NCBI GenBank assembly: GCA_049472395.1 | Contig: JBLIRR010000071.1 | Coordinates: forward strand, 1-17,127 | Direction: 5' to 3' | DNA: 17,127 nt | Source: JBLIRR01 sp049472395 | GTDB taxonomy: Bacteria > SZUA-182 > DTGQ01 > JBLIRR01 | Shown here: piece after piece, positions 1 to 8,576 of the stretch | How the letters are laid out: every line of letters begins with the position of its first letter | How positions within the stretch are numbered: position 1 is the first letter of the stretch | Notes under the pieces: model-generated | Seen by the model: only the letters and a program-made list of their open reading frames with translations | What the model was told of the DNA's origin: nothing | The model's database searches: none | Made by a program: the position numbers and the translations under genes

Positions 1-1530
1 GAATTCTGGTTAGCAGATATAAAGATGGATGCACAATAGGCAGCTTTTTGGTATCAATTCATCTGCAACGAACTATAGTAATGCGTTTTGATTTTTCAAA
101 AGTGGAAGTAAAGGCGGATATTAATTATATTGAGCGATCGTTCTTAAGTATTTTTATTGACTCAATAAATGTATTTAAAGCACACTACGAGGAGTATTTT
201 AGTGATTTTTCTTACGATCCAGTTGCCGGAGCATCTACTATATTATCAAAAGTTCTGTCAAAATTAAGGAGAATAACCTGCCTCCTGTATATTTAATTAT
301 CGATGAATATGATAATTTTGCAAACCAGCTTATTACCTCTCATCAAGATGGCTTATATTATGATTTAACTACAAGTGAATCATTTTTTAGGGCATTGTTT
401 AAAGTAATCAAGGCGGGCATTGGTGAACGTGCTATAGAAAGAGTCTTCATTACAGGGGTATTACCAATTACCATGGATGATTTAACCAGTGGATTCAATG
501 TAGCTGAGATTATTACATTGAAGAATGACACCTTAAATATGCTCGGATTCACCCAGGATGAGGTGGATGGATATTTAGAAGATATATATGATTCTTATGG
601 ATTTGATAAGCATAATATGGAAGAGATAAGACTCATTTTAATGGAGAACTATAATGGCTATAAATTTTTGCCTGATGCGAAAGAGAAGTTATACAATTCC
701 ACGATTCTGACCTATTTTTTAAAGAGTCTGGTGATAGCCGAAGGTGAGATGCCCCGGGAAGTAATCGATGAGAATCTCAGAACGGATTTAAACTGGATAA
801 AACGGCTTACACAAAGGGAAGAAAACGCCAAAGATATGCTTGAAACATTAATTTTAGATAATGAACTCGCATATGATAATAAAATAATCCGTTCCAAATT
901 TAATATGGATCAGTTTTTTGAGAAGGATTTTTATCCCATGAGTTTATTTTATTTAGGGATGTTGTCTTTTAAGGATAAATTTAAAATGCAATTGCCCAAT
1001 TTAACAATGAGGCAGATATGTGCTGAGTATTTTAATATTATAGAAAATATAGAAATCTCTAAGGGATATGTAAGCATATTTGAGAAATTTTACCGGGATT
1101 TGGATATCGAGAACTTATTTAAGGGCTATTGGGATGTGTATGTGAAGCAGCTTCCAGCCCAGATATTTGATAAAGTCAATGAGAATTTTTTCGCACAACC
1201 TTTTATGAATTATGTACCAGATATTTATCCTATGATTTTACTTTTGCGATTGAGGTTAATCATCCAAGTGGTCGTAGTGATTGGGAGATGTTGGGTAAAT
1301 TTCACTCAAAATATAAGCATTTAAAATATTTAGTAGAATTTAAATATTATAGCAATGCGGAGGGTGTCAAACGGAAGATATTGCAGCTGAATGAAACTTA
1401 CAAGGAGGTTGTAGAACAAATAAAACGGTATGAGCAAGATATTCATGGCAGGTTCCCTTATTTTAAGATAAAAAGCTATATAATTTATATTGTTGGCAAT
1501 AAGGGATTTAAATGTTTTAAGAGATCATGA
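1..1530 (+). pseudogene. Frameshifted AAA-ATPase-like / PD-(D/E)XK nuclease family gene, 5' end outside window
   Basis: The reading passes through three frames without a usable full ORF. Frame 3 from about base 3 to 265 carries the 'VMRFDFS' strand typical of the family. Frame 2, from about 265 to 1235, carries a Walker-B-like 'LIIDEYDNFAN' (near 290-320) and the sensor-like 'RVFITGVLPITMDDLTSGFN' (about 440-500). Frame 1, from about 1237 to the TGA at 1528-1530, carries 'FAIEVNHPSGRSDWE' and 'LVEFKYYS', the aspartate and ExK elements of the PD-(D/E)XK nuclease fold. The two frame changes, near 262-280 and 1228-1240, each look like single-base indels. The Walker A region would lie upstream of the window. 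These proteins are commonly multicopy in environmental genomes and often decayed; their function is not settled. Bases 1-48 may contain a further shift. The stop lies 10 bp before prsT. Confidence 0.85.
1479..1484 (+). promoter_or_regulatory. Candidate -10 box for the prs operon
   Basis: A perfect TATAAT lies 56 bp upstream of the prsT start, inside the 3' end of the dead nuclease gene. No good -35 element lies at the right distance (CCTTAT or TTATTT at best). In AT-rich DNA this could easily be chance. It matters only because the operon needs a promoter somewhere here, and I found no -24/-12 site upstream of prsT. Confidence 0.2.
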
Positions 1531-1540
1531 AGGGAATATT

Positions 1541-3808
1541 ATGAATAGAAAGAGAATGATCTATTGGTTCTTGATTTTGACTTTTATATGGGGGTGCAGT
1601 AGTCCGGAGGTTAAGAAGGTTAAACACCTTGAAAGGGGAAATACCTATTTCAGTGAGCAAAAATATAAAGAGGCTATCATTGAATATAGGAATGTTGTCC
1701 AAATCGACCCTAAAGATGGTGAGGCTTTCTATAAGCTGGGGCTTTGTTATTTAAAGACAGGCAAAGGCAATGAGGCATATAAAGCGCTGTATGAGGCTGT
1801 TTTTCTGAATCCTGATAATCTGGACGCTCAGTTAAAATTGGGGACCATATACCTGCTCACGGAATCTCCTGATAAGGCCAGGGAAGCGGCGGAACTCATA
1901 CTTTCCAAAGAGCCTGAGAACCTGCATGCCTTGCTTCTTCTCGGAGGTGGATTTATACAGGAGAAAAAGGCGGATGAGGCCATTGCGGCTTACCAAAAGG
2001 CCCTCAATGTAGATCCTAACAGGGAGGAAACCTACCTTGTCCTATCCAGGCTTTATTTAGCGAAAAGAGAGGTGAAGCAAGCTGAAGATCATCTTAAAAA
2101 GGCTATTGAGAAAAATCCCAAGAGTGTAAATGCCTATGAGAGTTTAGGGAGGTTTTATATTAGCTTAAATCGTCCGGCTGAGGCAGAGAAGGTTTATAAG
2201 AAGGCCATATCCGGCAATCCTAATAATACAGATCTTCAGATTAATCTTGGCATATCCTATCATTTGCAGAAAAAAATGGCCGAGGCTGAGGAGCAATTTA
2301 TGGCCGCTATAAAGATTGATCCCAACAATACCCCTCCATTGATGGCATTAGGGGATTTCTATGTGGATAAGGGGGAAATAGAGAGTGCACTATCACAATA
2401 TCAAAAGGCATTGAGCCTGAAACCTCAACTAAACGCGGCAAAGTTAAAGATCAGTGAAATTTATGTACAACAAAATAAGCTGGATGATGCGTTAAAAATT
2501 TTAGATGAGATACTGGCGGAAGATCCGCAAAATTTTAACAGCAGGCTTGCCAAGGGACGGTTGCTTATAAAACAAAAGGAGGCAAATAAAGCCATAGAGA
2601 TTTTCGAGGCTCTGGTTAAAGAAGAGCCCAGGTTAGCCGAGACGCATTATTATCTGGGAGTAGCCCAGTTGGCCGTGGGAAATAACCGGCTGGCTCAAAT
2701 AGAATTATCAGAGGCCTTAAAATATAAGCCGGAGTTATACAAGGCGAATCTGCTCTTAGGCGAGAGCTATTTAAAAACCCGCTCTTTTGAGATGGCCGAA
2801 GAAGAAGGCGAGAAAGTATTAAACAAGATTCCGGATAATGTAGAGGCGAACCTTTTAGTTGGCAATGCGTATCTTTTTCAGGGTAAATTGGATAAGGCAA
2901 GGGATGCTTTTCAGAAAATTATTTCACTAAGTCCTGATAGCCCTGTAGGATACATTCGGCTGGGATTGGTTCATAGGGCAAAGAAACAATTTAAGGATGC
3001 ACACTCTTTATTTGAAAAGGCGCTTTCCTTAGATCCTCACCTCATAGATCCCTTGGCCAATATAGCGGGAATTTATCTTGAGCAGGAAAAGCCGGATGCG
3101 GCCCTCTCCCGCTGCATGGAGCAATTGAAAAAATCACCTGATAATCCTTACATCCATAAACTCATGGGGGAAATTTATACCCAGCAGGGTGATACCGTAA
3201 AGGCAGAAGAACATTATCAAAAAGCCATCATGGTAAAGCTCGATCTTCTCTCAGCCTATGTAGCCATGGGAAAGCTGCAATTAGAGGATAAGGAATTTGA
3301 TAAAATAATGGATGGATACAAGGAGGTTATTGAAAAGAATGAGAATTATATTCCCGCTCATATGAAGTTGAGTATGCTCTGTCAAATTAAGGAGGACTAT
3401 ACACAGGCCGTTGAGCACTATGAGAAGATTATCGAGATTGATCCGAAATTTGCACCAGCGGCAAATAACCTTGCGTATCTCTATTCCGAAGGGTATGGGG
3501 GCGATTTGGATAAGGCATTTGAGCTTGCCCAGATTGCGAAACAGCAAGCTCCGGAGGAGCCTAATATCGCAGACACCTTAGGCTGGGTTTATTATAAGAG
3601 GGGAGAGTGGGATGAGGCCATATCACTTTTTAAGGAGGCCTTGGCGAAAGTTCCCCAGGAGCCTGTCATTCACTATCACCTAGGCATGGCTTATCTTAAA
3701 AAGGGTGAAAAAGGATTAGCCAAAGAGGAATTGAAAAAGGCACTCGCTATCAAGGAGGATTTTTCCGGTGCTGTTGAGGCAAAAACTGCTCTTGAAAAAT
3801 TAGAATAA
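1541..3808 (+). CDS. prsT: PEP-CTERM system TPR-repeat lipoprotein PrsT (copy 1)
   Basis: 755 aa. The start at 1541 is preferred because AGGGA sits 5 bp upstream and it leaves a clean lipoprotein signal peptide: a basic N-terminus, a hydrophobic core and lipobox FIWGC with Cys19 (Ser at +2, suggesting outer-membrane sorting). An in-frame ATG at 1490 would add 17 unlikely residues. The mature part is about 20 consecutive TPR units with the A/G/Y/A/P pattern. The C-terminal block ('AANNLAYLYSEG', 'DTLGWVYYKRGEWDEA', 'IHYHLGMAYLKKGE') matches the conserved end of the PEP-CTERM TPR lipoprotein family (PrsT). Members are associated with exosortase loci and are thought to scaffold envelope or matrix assembly; the exact role is unknown. 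It sits 7 bp upstream of prsK, so co-transcription is likely. A close paralogue lies at 11992. Confidence 0.9.
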   Translation: MNRKRMIYWFLILTFIWGCSSPEVKKVKHLERGNTYFSEQKYKEAIIEYRNVVQIDPKDGEAFYKLGLCYLKTGKGNEAYKALYEAVFLNPDNLDAQLKLGTIYLLTESPDKAREAAELILSKEPENLHALLLLGGGFIQEKKADEAIAAYQKALNVDPNREETYLVLSRLYLAKREVKQAEDHLKKAIEKNPKSVNAYESLGRFYISLNRPAEAEKVYKKAISGNPNNTDLQINLGISYHLQKKMAEAEEQFMAAIKIDPNNTPPLMALGDFYVDKGEIESALSQYQKALSLKPQLNAAKLKISEIYVQQNKLDDALKILDEILAEDPQNFNSRLAKGRLLIKQKEANKAIEIFEALVKEEPRLAETHYYLGVAQLAVGNNRLAQIELSEALKYKPELYKANLLLGESYLKTRSFEMAEEEGEKVLNKIPDNVEANLLVGNAYLFQGKLDKARDAFQKIISLSPDSPVGYIRLGLVHRAKKQFKDAHSLFEKALSLDPHLIDPLANIAGIYLEQEKPDAALSRCMEQLKKSPDNPYIHKLMGEIYTQQGDTVKAEEHYQKAIMVKLDLLSAYVAMGKLQLEDKEFDKIMDGYKEVIEKNENYIPAHMKLSMLCQIKEDYTQAVEHYEKIIEIDPKFAPAANNLAYLYSEGYGGDLDKAFELAQIAKQQAPEEPNIADTLGWVYYKRGEWDEAISLFKEALAKVPQEPVIHYHLGMAYLKKGEKGLAKEELKKALAIKEDFSGAVEAKTALEKLE

Positions 3809-3815
3809 AGGTCCT

Positions 3816-5927
3816 ATGAATATTTTCTGGTTACCAACACTTATAAGTTTTCCGGCTTTTATTATTCTGGGGACCTATGTGTATGCAAGAAACAGAGGCC
3901 AATGGATCAATCGCCTTTTTTGCTTTGGCATGGGCGCTTTTGCACTTATGGAGTTCGGGAATTTGATGAGCCTCTTTTATATAGGGTCACTGGGTGCGAT
4001 TTTCTGGAAGCGGATAGCCATTACCGGTGAATGTCTGGTGCCCGGGGCGTGGCTGATGTTCAGTATGAGTTTTGCCGGGAAAAAGCCCTGGTATGAATTA
4101 AAGGGATGGAAATGGATTATTATATGCCTGTTGGGCCTTTCGCTCTTTTTCGCCGCCTCGATTCCCTCCGGCTTATTTTTGATCTCTACGGAATATCCTT
4201 CTATCATGCGCCTGGGCGGGATTGGAAAGGCTTTTTATATCTTTTTTCTTTTGAGCGCTGTGATGGTCCTTGCTTTGCTTGAGCATACGATCCGCCAAGC
4301 AAAAGGGGACCAGAGGCCAAAAATCAGGGCGCTTGTTCTTGGACTTGGCGGGTTGTGTGCCTACCTTGTATTTTTAACCTCCCAAGCCCTTCTTTTTTCT
4401 AAGCTGAATTTAAAAATGATACCAGTGAGCTCCTCATTTTTTATCATCTGTCTGGGTGTTATTGCTTTTTCGGTTGCCCGGCACCAGCTTATGGACGTGA
4501 ATCTTTATATGTCGAGATTTGTCGTATACAACTCCCTCACCCTTTTTATAGTCGGGGGTTATCTCATTTTTATCGGCCTCGTGGGCCAGGCGATCCGGTC
4601 CTTTAAGATTATTCCCGGATTTCCTGCTGAGATTATCTTTCTTTTTGTGACGATTTTGCTCCTTTTCGGTCTTATCCTCACGGATCGTGTCCGATGGAGG
4701 ATCAGAAGCTTTATCAATAGGCACTTTTACAGGAGCCGTTATGACTACAGGGATGAGTGGCTCAGATTCGCCGAGGGATTGAGCCTGAAACTCAATATTA
4801 ACGATCTTATAACCACGACCGTTGACATGCTGAGGGATGCAGTGGGCATTGGCGGAATTTCCATATGGCTGTATGAGGAAAACGTCCATTATTTTAAGCC
4901 AATGAGTCCATCTTTTTTAATTGATGAGGCCTGCATGCGTATTGATCAGAAGTTACTTCAAAATCTGATAGTAAAAAATGAACCTTATGTAATAGATATC
5001 CCCCACTTCAGAGCATCTATTCTCGAAAACAGCCAAATTTTGGATAAACTTCAACCGGTCATGCTTGTTCCCTTGGTGTCGGGCAAGAAGATGGTGGGTT
5101 TGATTTTCCTTGGAAGGAAAAAAACTGGTGAAAAGTACCTGGGGGATGACATAGATCTTCTCAAATCATCTGCTGCGCAGATTGCTGGCGCGATCATGAA
5201 TGCAAAACTCTCGCAGGAATTGATTAAGGCCAAAGAGATGGAAGTGTTTCACCGTTTTTCCTCATTTTTGGTGCACGACCTAAAAAACCTGGTTTCGAGT
5301 TTGTCCATGGTGCTTCAAAACGCAGATGAACATATGAGCAATCCCCAGTTTCAGAAAGACACCCTTGATATTATAAAAAGGAGCGTGAAAAAAATGGATT
5401 CCCTTATTGCCAGACTCTCTGGTAATACTGTTGCTGAAAAATTCAATTTTCAGGAGATTGCACTCAACGATGTGGTCTTAGAGGTGGTCAGACGAATGGG
5501 CCACAATGGCCTAAAGAGTAAAACCATAAAAACAGATCTTAGGCAGGTCCCCAAAATCTTGTGTGACAGGGAACAGATCGAAAAAGTAATTATGAATCTT
5601 CTCATCAATGCGCTGGAGGCTATTGACAATAATGGCTTTGTTAAGATAAGATCTGAGGCTCAGGATAAGAAAATAATCCTGTCAGTTTCGGATAATGGCA
5701 GTGGCATGTCCACTCAGTTTATGGAAAAGTCCCTGTTTACACCCTTTAAATCCACCAAAAAAAAGGGCCTCGGCATTGGGCTTTTTCAATGCAAAAGCAT
5801 CGTCGAAGCCCATCAGGGAAAAATTGAAGTTGAAAGCAAAGAGGGGGTTGGAAGTACCTTCAGAATTTTAATGCCCCTCACCCAAGTGAGAAAAAATAAT
5901 GAAAATGGACACAGATTTCCACACTGA
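3816..5927 (+). CDS. prsK: PEP-CTERM-associated sensor histidine kinase PrsK
   Basis: 703 aa. AAAGG four bases before the ATG gives a short-spaced ribosome site. The first ~290 residues contain about eight hydrophobic segments, a membrane sensor region. The juxtamembrane stretch 'FINRHFYRSRYDYRDEWLRF' is the hallmark of PrsK-type kinases. A GAF-like domain follows (about 320-465). The H-box is 'LVHDLKNLVSSL' with phospho-accepting His487. The ATPase domain has an N box (NLLINALEA, Asn598), G1 'DNGSGM' (from Asp626) and G2 'GLGIGLFQC' near the C-terminus. Length and architecture match the family. PrsK is expected to phosphorylate PrsR, encoded next with a 29-bp overlap, suggesting translational coupling. 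The input signal is unknown. Confidence 0.93.
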   Translation: MNIFWLPTLISFPAFIILGTYVYARNRGQWINRLFCFGMGAFALMEFGNLMSLFYIGSLGAIFWKRIAITGECLVPGAWLMFSMSFAGKKPWYELKGWKWIIICLLGLSLFFAASIPSGLFLISTEYPSIMRLGGIGKAFYIFFLLSAVMVLALLEHTIRQAKGDQRPKIRALVLGLGGLCAYLVFLTSQALLFSKLNLKMIPVSSSFFIICLGVIAFSVARHQLMDVNLYMSRFVVYNSLTLFIVGGYLIFIGLVGQAIRSFKIIPGFPAEIIFLFVTILLLFGLILTDRVRWRIRSFINRHFYRSRYDYRDEWLRFAEGLSLKLNINDLITTTVDMLRDAVGIGGISIWLYEENVHYFKPMSPSFLIDEACMRIDQKLLQNLIVKNEPYVIDIPHFRASILENSQILDKLQPVMLVPLVSGKKMVGLIFLGRKKTGEKYLGDDIDLLKSSAAQIAGAIMNAKLSQELIKAKEMEVFHRFSSFLVHDLKNLVSSLSMVLQNADEHMSNPQFQKDTLDIIKRSVKKMDSLIARLSGNTVAEKFNFQEIALNDVVLEVVRRMGHNGLKSKTIKTDLRQVPKILCDREQIEKVIMNLLINALEAIDNNGFVKIRSEAQDKKIILSVSDNGSGMSTQFMEKSLFTPFKSTKKKGLGIGLFQCKSIVEAHQGKIEVESKEGVGSTFRILMPLTQVRKNNENGHRFPH

Positions 5928-7290
5928 TAGGCCCCGGTTACTCATTGTTGATGATGATCCTGGCATTTCTAATCAGCTTAAGTGGGGATTGTGCAAGGAT
6001 TATAAGGTTTTTATTGCATCTGATCCTGAAACAGCCCTCACAGTTCTTGAAAAAGAACTGCCCCCTGTGGTTACCCTGGACCTTGGGCTTCCTCCCAGAC
6101 CAGATGATGGAGAAATCGGCCTTCAATTATTAGGAACAATTCTTAAGCGTAACCCTATGTCAAAGGTCATCATAATCAGCGGTAATACTGACAAGGAAAA
6201 TGCCCTTAAAGCAGTCCATATGGGGGCCTATGATTTTTATTATAAGCCAATCGATATAGATGAGATAAAGGTCATATTAAAGAGGGCTTTTCATATCCAG
6301 AGCCTTGAAAGAGAGAATATTGAGCTGCAAAAAAAGTTGGATAAAGAAATACGATTCGAGAATTTGATAGGCCAAAGTCCCCAAATACTCAAGGTATTCA
6401 GTACAATCAGAAAGGTTGCTACATCCAATATCCCTGTCCTTATTATGGGGGAAAGTGGAACGGGTAAGGAGATGGTTTCTCAGTCAATTCATAAGCAAAG
6501 CCAGAGGAAAGAAAAGCCCTTTGTGGCTATTAATTGTGGGGCTATCCCGGAAAACCTGCTGGAGAGCGAGCTCTTTGGGCATGAAAAGGGCTCGTTTACC
6601 GGAGCTTATACACAACAAAAGGGCAAGATTGAGTATGCCCATAAGGGAACACTTTTTCTCGATGAAATTGGGGAGTTATCCCCTTCTTTGCAAGTAAAAC
6701 TGCTTCGTTTTTTACAGGAACATACAATTGAGAGAGTCGGTGGCAGGGAAAGCATTAGGATAGATGCCCGCATCATTGCCGCAACGCAAAAGGACCTTAT
6801 AGAGGCTACGCAGGATGGGAGCTTCAGGGAAGATTTGTATTATAGATTAAGTGTTGTGTCTATTAATATTCCTCCCCTGCGGGAGCGGGGAGATGATATC
6901 CTTTTACTGTCAAAATATTTTTTTCATCGATTCAATAATGAGTTAAGGAGAAAATATAAGGGATTTAACCAGGATGCTTTCTCGGCGATTTTAGCCCATA
7001 AATGGCCGGGTAATATACGTGAATTGGAAAATAAAATAAAGCGTGCGGTGATCATGGGCGAAGGCTCATGGATTACACCGTATGACCTTGATCTGAAGAG
7101 GCCCACAACGCCATTAGAAGAACTCTCCTTAAAAGAGGCAAGGGAGAGAGCAGAGATTGGCATTATAAAGCGAGCCCTTGATAAAAATAATGGAAATATA
7201 ACCAAAGCGGCTACTGACATTGGCGTAAGCCGTCCAACCTTGTATGATTTGATGAAAAAATACGGGATAGGTAGTGGCAACACTAGTTGA
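5899..7290 (+). CDS. prsR: PEP-CTERM-box sigma-54-dependent response regulator PrsR
   Basis: 463 aa, NtrC-type. The receiver domain (about 12-130) has the acidic pocket Asp18-Asp20 and phospho-acceptor Asp61 in 'TLDLGLPP', with the conserved Lys in 'YYKPID'. The AAA+ sigma-54 interaction domain (about 155-385) has Walker A GESGTGKE (184-191, Lys190), Walker B 'LFLDEIGEL' (Asp255, Glu256) and the sigma-54 contact loop at 231-236 reading GSFTGA instead of the usual GAFTGA. The C-terminal Fis-type helix-turn-helix (about 432-457) ends 'RPTLYDLMKKYGI', typical of PrsR. In floc-forming Zoogloea, PrsK/PrsR with RpoN activate PEP-CTERM genes. Here a matching promoter lies upstream of the PEP-CTERM gene at 15701. 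The start overlaps prsK; an ATG at 5905 is a possible alternative. Confidence 0.94.
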   Translation: MKMDTDFHTDRPRLLIVDDDPGISNQLKWGLCKDYKVFIASDPETALTVLEKELPPVVTLDLGLPPRPDDGEIGLQLLGTILKRNPMSKVIIISGNTDKENALKAVHMGAYDFYYKPIDIDEIKVILKRAFHIQSLERENIELQKKLDKEIRFENLIGQSPQILKVFSTIRKVATSNIPVLIMGESGTGKEMVSQSIHKQSQRKEKPFVAINCGAIPENLLESELFGHEKGSFTGAYTQQKGKIEYAHKGTLFLDEIGELSPSLQVKLLRFLQEHTIERVGGRESIRIDARIIAATQKDLIEATQDGSFREDLYYRLSVVSINIPPLRERGDDILLLSKYFFHRFNNELRRKYKGFNQDAFSAILAHKWPGNIRELENKIKRAVIMGEGSWITPYDLDLKRPTTPLEELSLKEARERAEIGIIKRALDKNNGNITKAATDIGVSRPTLYDLMKKYGIGSGNTS

Positions 7291-7371
7291 AAGTAATCTA
7301 TCTTATAATCTGGAAGAAAGGCTGTTCGCGTGGTCGGTAGTGGGTTCTTGTTTTTTGATTCGAGGTTGAAG

Positions 7372-7394
7372 GTTCGATGTGCAATGTTCGATGT
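7372..7394. repeat. Short direct repeat GTTCGATGT x2, resembling a dispersed GTTCGATGTTC-type repeat
   Basis: GTTCGATGT occurs at 7372-7380 and 7386-7394 (period 14 bp), within a run from about 7357 to 7400 rich in GTT/CGA/TGT steps. In - strand translation this reads 'EHRTLHIEPSTS', close to the 'EHRTSNIEH'-like peptides that annotate families of short dispersed repeats in environmental bacteria. The ATG of the next gene lies inside the repeat, so the repeat may have replaced the native 5' end of that gene. Confidence 0.45.
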
Positions 7395-8528
7395 TCATCT
7401 TGGTTTTTAGTGACCGTGTGTATAGTTATTGTGATCGGAATCCTTATTCTGGGATTACATCCCAAAGATTTCTCGAATGCCAATAATACTCGCTGGATCC
7501 TCCAGCCTAACGGTATAAGTTTTGGAAAATACGGAATGGCCTATACTGATCCATCTATTGAACTGTTCCCTTCAGATATTTCCAATAATTCAAAAAATGC
7601 CGGGTTTTCTATTGAAATGGCTTTAAAGTCTGCTCATTGTCACGATACAGACTTTAGTATTATCCTCTCACTTCATAATGGGGATGATAAGACCCAGTTC
7701 ATAATAGGACAATGGCGTGAATGGATCATTGTGATGAATGGGGATGATTATGCCCATAAAAGAAAAACAAAGAGAATATCCGTGAATACCGCCTCATTGT
7801 GTTCAAAAATACTCTTTATAACACTCATATCAGACAAAGATAGTACAAAGTTTTATATGGAGGGCCAGTTAATGAGTGAAAAAAAAAGTTTTTCCCTAAA
7901 AATGCCTGATGGGACTAGAAAAGCAAGACTTATTATTGGAAATTCGATATATGGCAGGCAATCTTGGAGGGGCGATATCTATGGATTAGCTTTGTATGAT
8001 TACATATTGACTAAAGATCAAATTATAGGGCATTACACACAATGGTCTGACGAACGGAATTTCTCCTTTGCTCAAATGGAAAATCCATATACTCTTTATC
8101 TATTTGAGAAGACCAACAGCACAAGATTTATTGATTACGGATATGGCAAAAATCACCTTCATATACCGAAAAGCACGAAAGTATTTAAATGCCAAATACT
8201 CACTTCACCCTTTCACTACCTGACTGTTAATGGAAATTTTATTGAAGATAGTATCCTGAATTTATTCGGATTTGTTCCTCTTGGTTTTTTCCTCATGATA
8301 GCTTTTATGAGATTTTCAAATTCTCACAAAACTTATGGATTATTTCTCGTTGTATCTTTCGGCTTTTTGCTCAGTCTCTTTATTGAATGTTCACAATCGA
8401 TGATACCCTCGCGCAGTTCAAGTCTTCTCGATCTGATACTTAATACTATCGGTACCTTGATTGGTGTTTTAATGTATAGACTTTTTATATTTTCCAAGCA
8501 ATATTTTTACGAGGATAAGACCCTTTAA
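7377..8528 (+). CDS. LamG-like domain / VanZ-like membrane protein
   Basis: 383 aa, two-part architecture. After an N-terminal hydrophobic segment (about 10-28), residues about 60-225 have a LamG/concanavalin-like beta pattern ending 'RGDIYGLALYDYILTKDQI', the usual C-terminal LamG signature. Residues about 300-375 form a VanZ-like region: three hydrophobic helices with 'FVPLGFFLMI', 'SLFIECSQ' and 'SRSSSLLDLILNTIGTLIG'. VanZ-like proteins are small membrane proteins, often near envelope polysaccharide genes, with no general biochemical role established. I infer the LamG part sits on the outer face of the inner membrane and may bind a glycan. GAAGG lies 4 bp before the ATG at 7377, but the start falls in a repeat; a GTG at 7410 would keep the first membrane segment but has no clear ribosome site. 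Confidence 0.8.
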   Translation: MCNVRCSSWFLVTVCIVIVIGILILGLHPKDFSNANNTRWILQPNGISFGKYGMAYTDPSIELFPSDISNNSKNAGFSIEMALKSAHCHDTDFSIILSLHNGDDKTQFIIGQWREWIIVMNGDDYAHKRKTKRISVNTASLCSKILFITLISDKDSTKFYMEGQLMSEKKSFSLKMPDGTRKARLIIGNSIYGRQSWRGDIYGLALYDYILTKDQIIGHYTQWSDERNFSFAQMENPYTLYLFEKTNSTRFIDYGYGKNHLHIPKSTKVFKCQILTSPFHYLTVNGNFIEDSILNLFGFVPLGFFLMIAFMRFSNSHKTYGLFLVVSFGFLLSLFIECSQSMIPSRSSSLLDLILNTIGTLIGVLMYRLFIFSKQYFYEDKTL

Positions 8529-8576
8529 CTGCCCTTGAAAGGGAAATAAAAGCTTTAATATAGCATTGAGAGGGCA

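Noticed and set aside
1493..1510. TTGGCAATAAGG before prsT as a sigma-54 promoter
   Set aside because: No GC dinucleotide 10 bp after the GG, so it cannot be a -24/-12 element.
4434..4889. 151-codon open frame on the - strand opposite prsK
   Set aside because: It lies wholly inside prsK, whose family assignment is secure; the product is polar and low in pattern, with no recognisable domain.
8523..8540. CCCTTGAAAGGG hairpin between the LamG-VanZ and DUF362 genes as terminator
   Set aside because: Five-base stem with a two-base loop and no T-tract; sterically poor.
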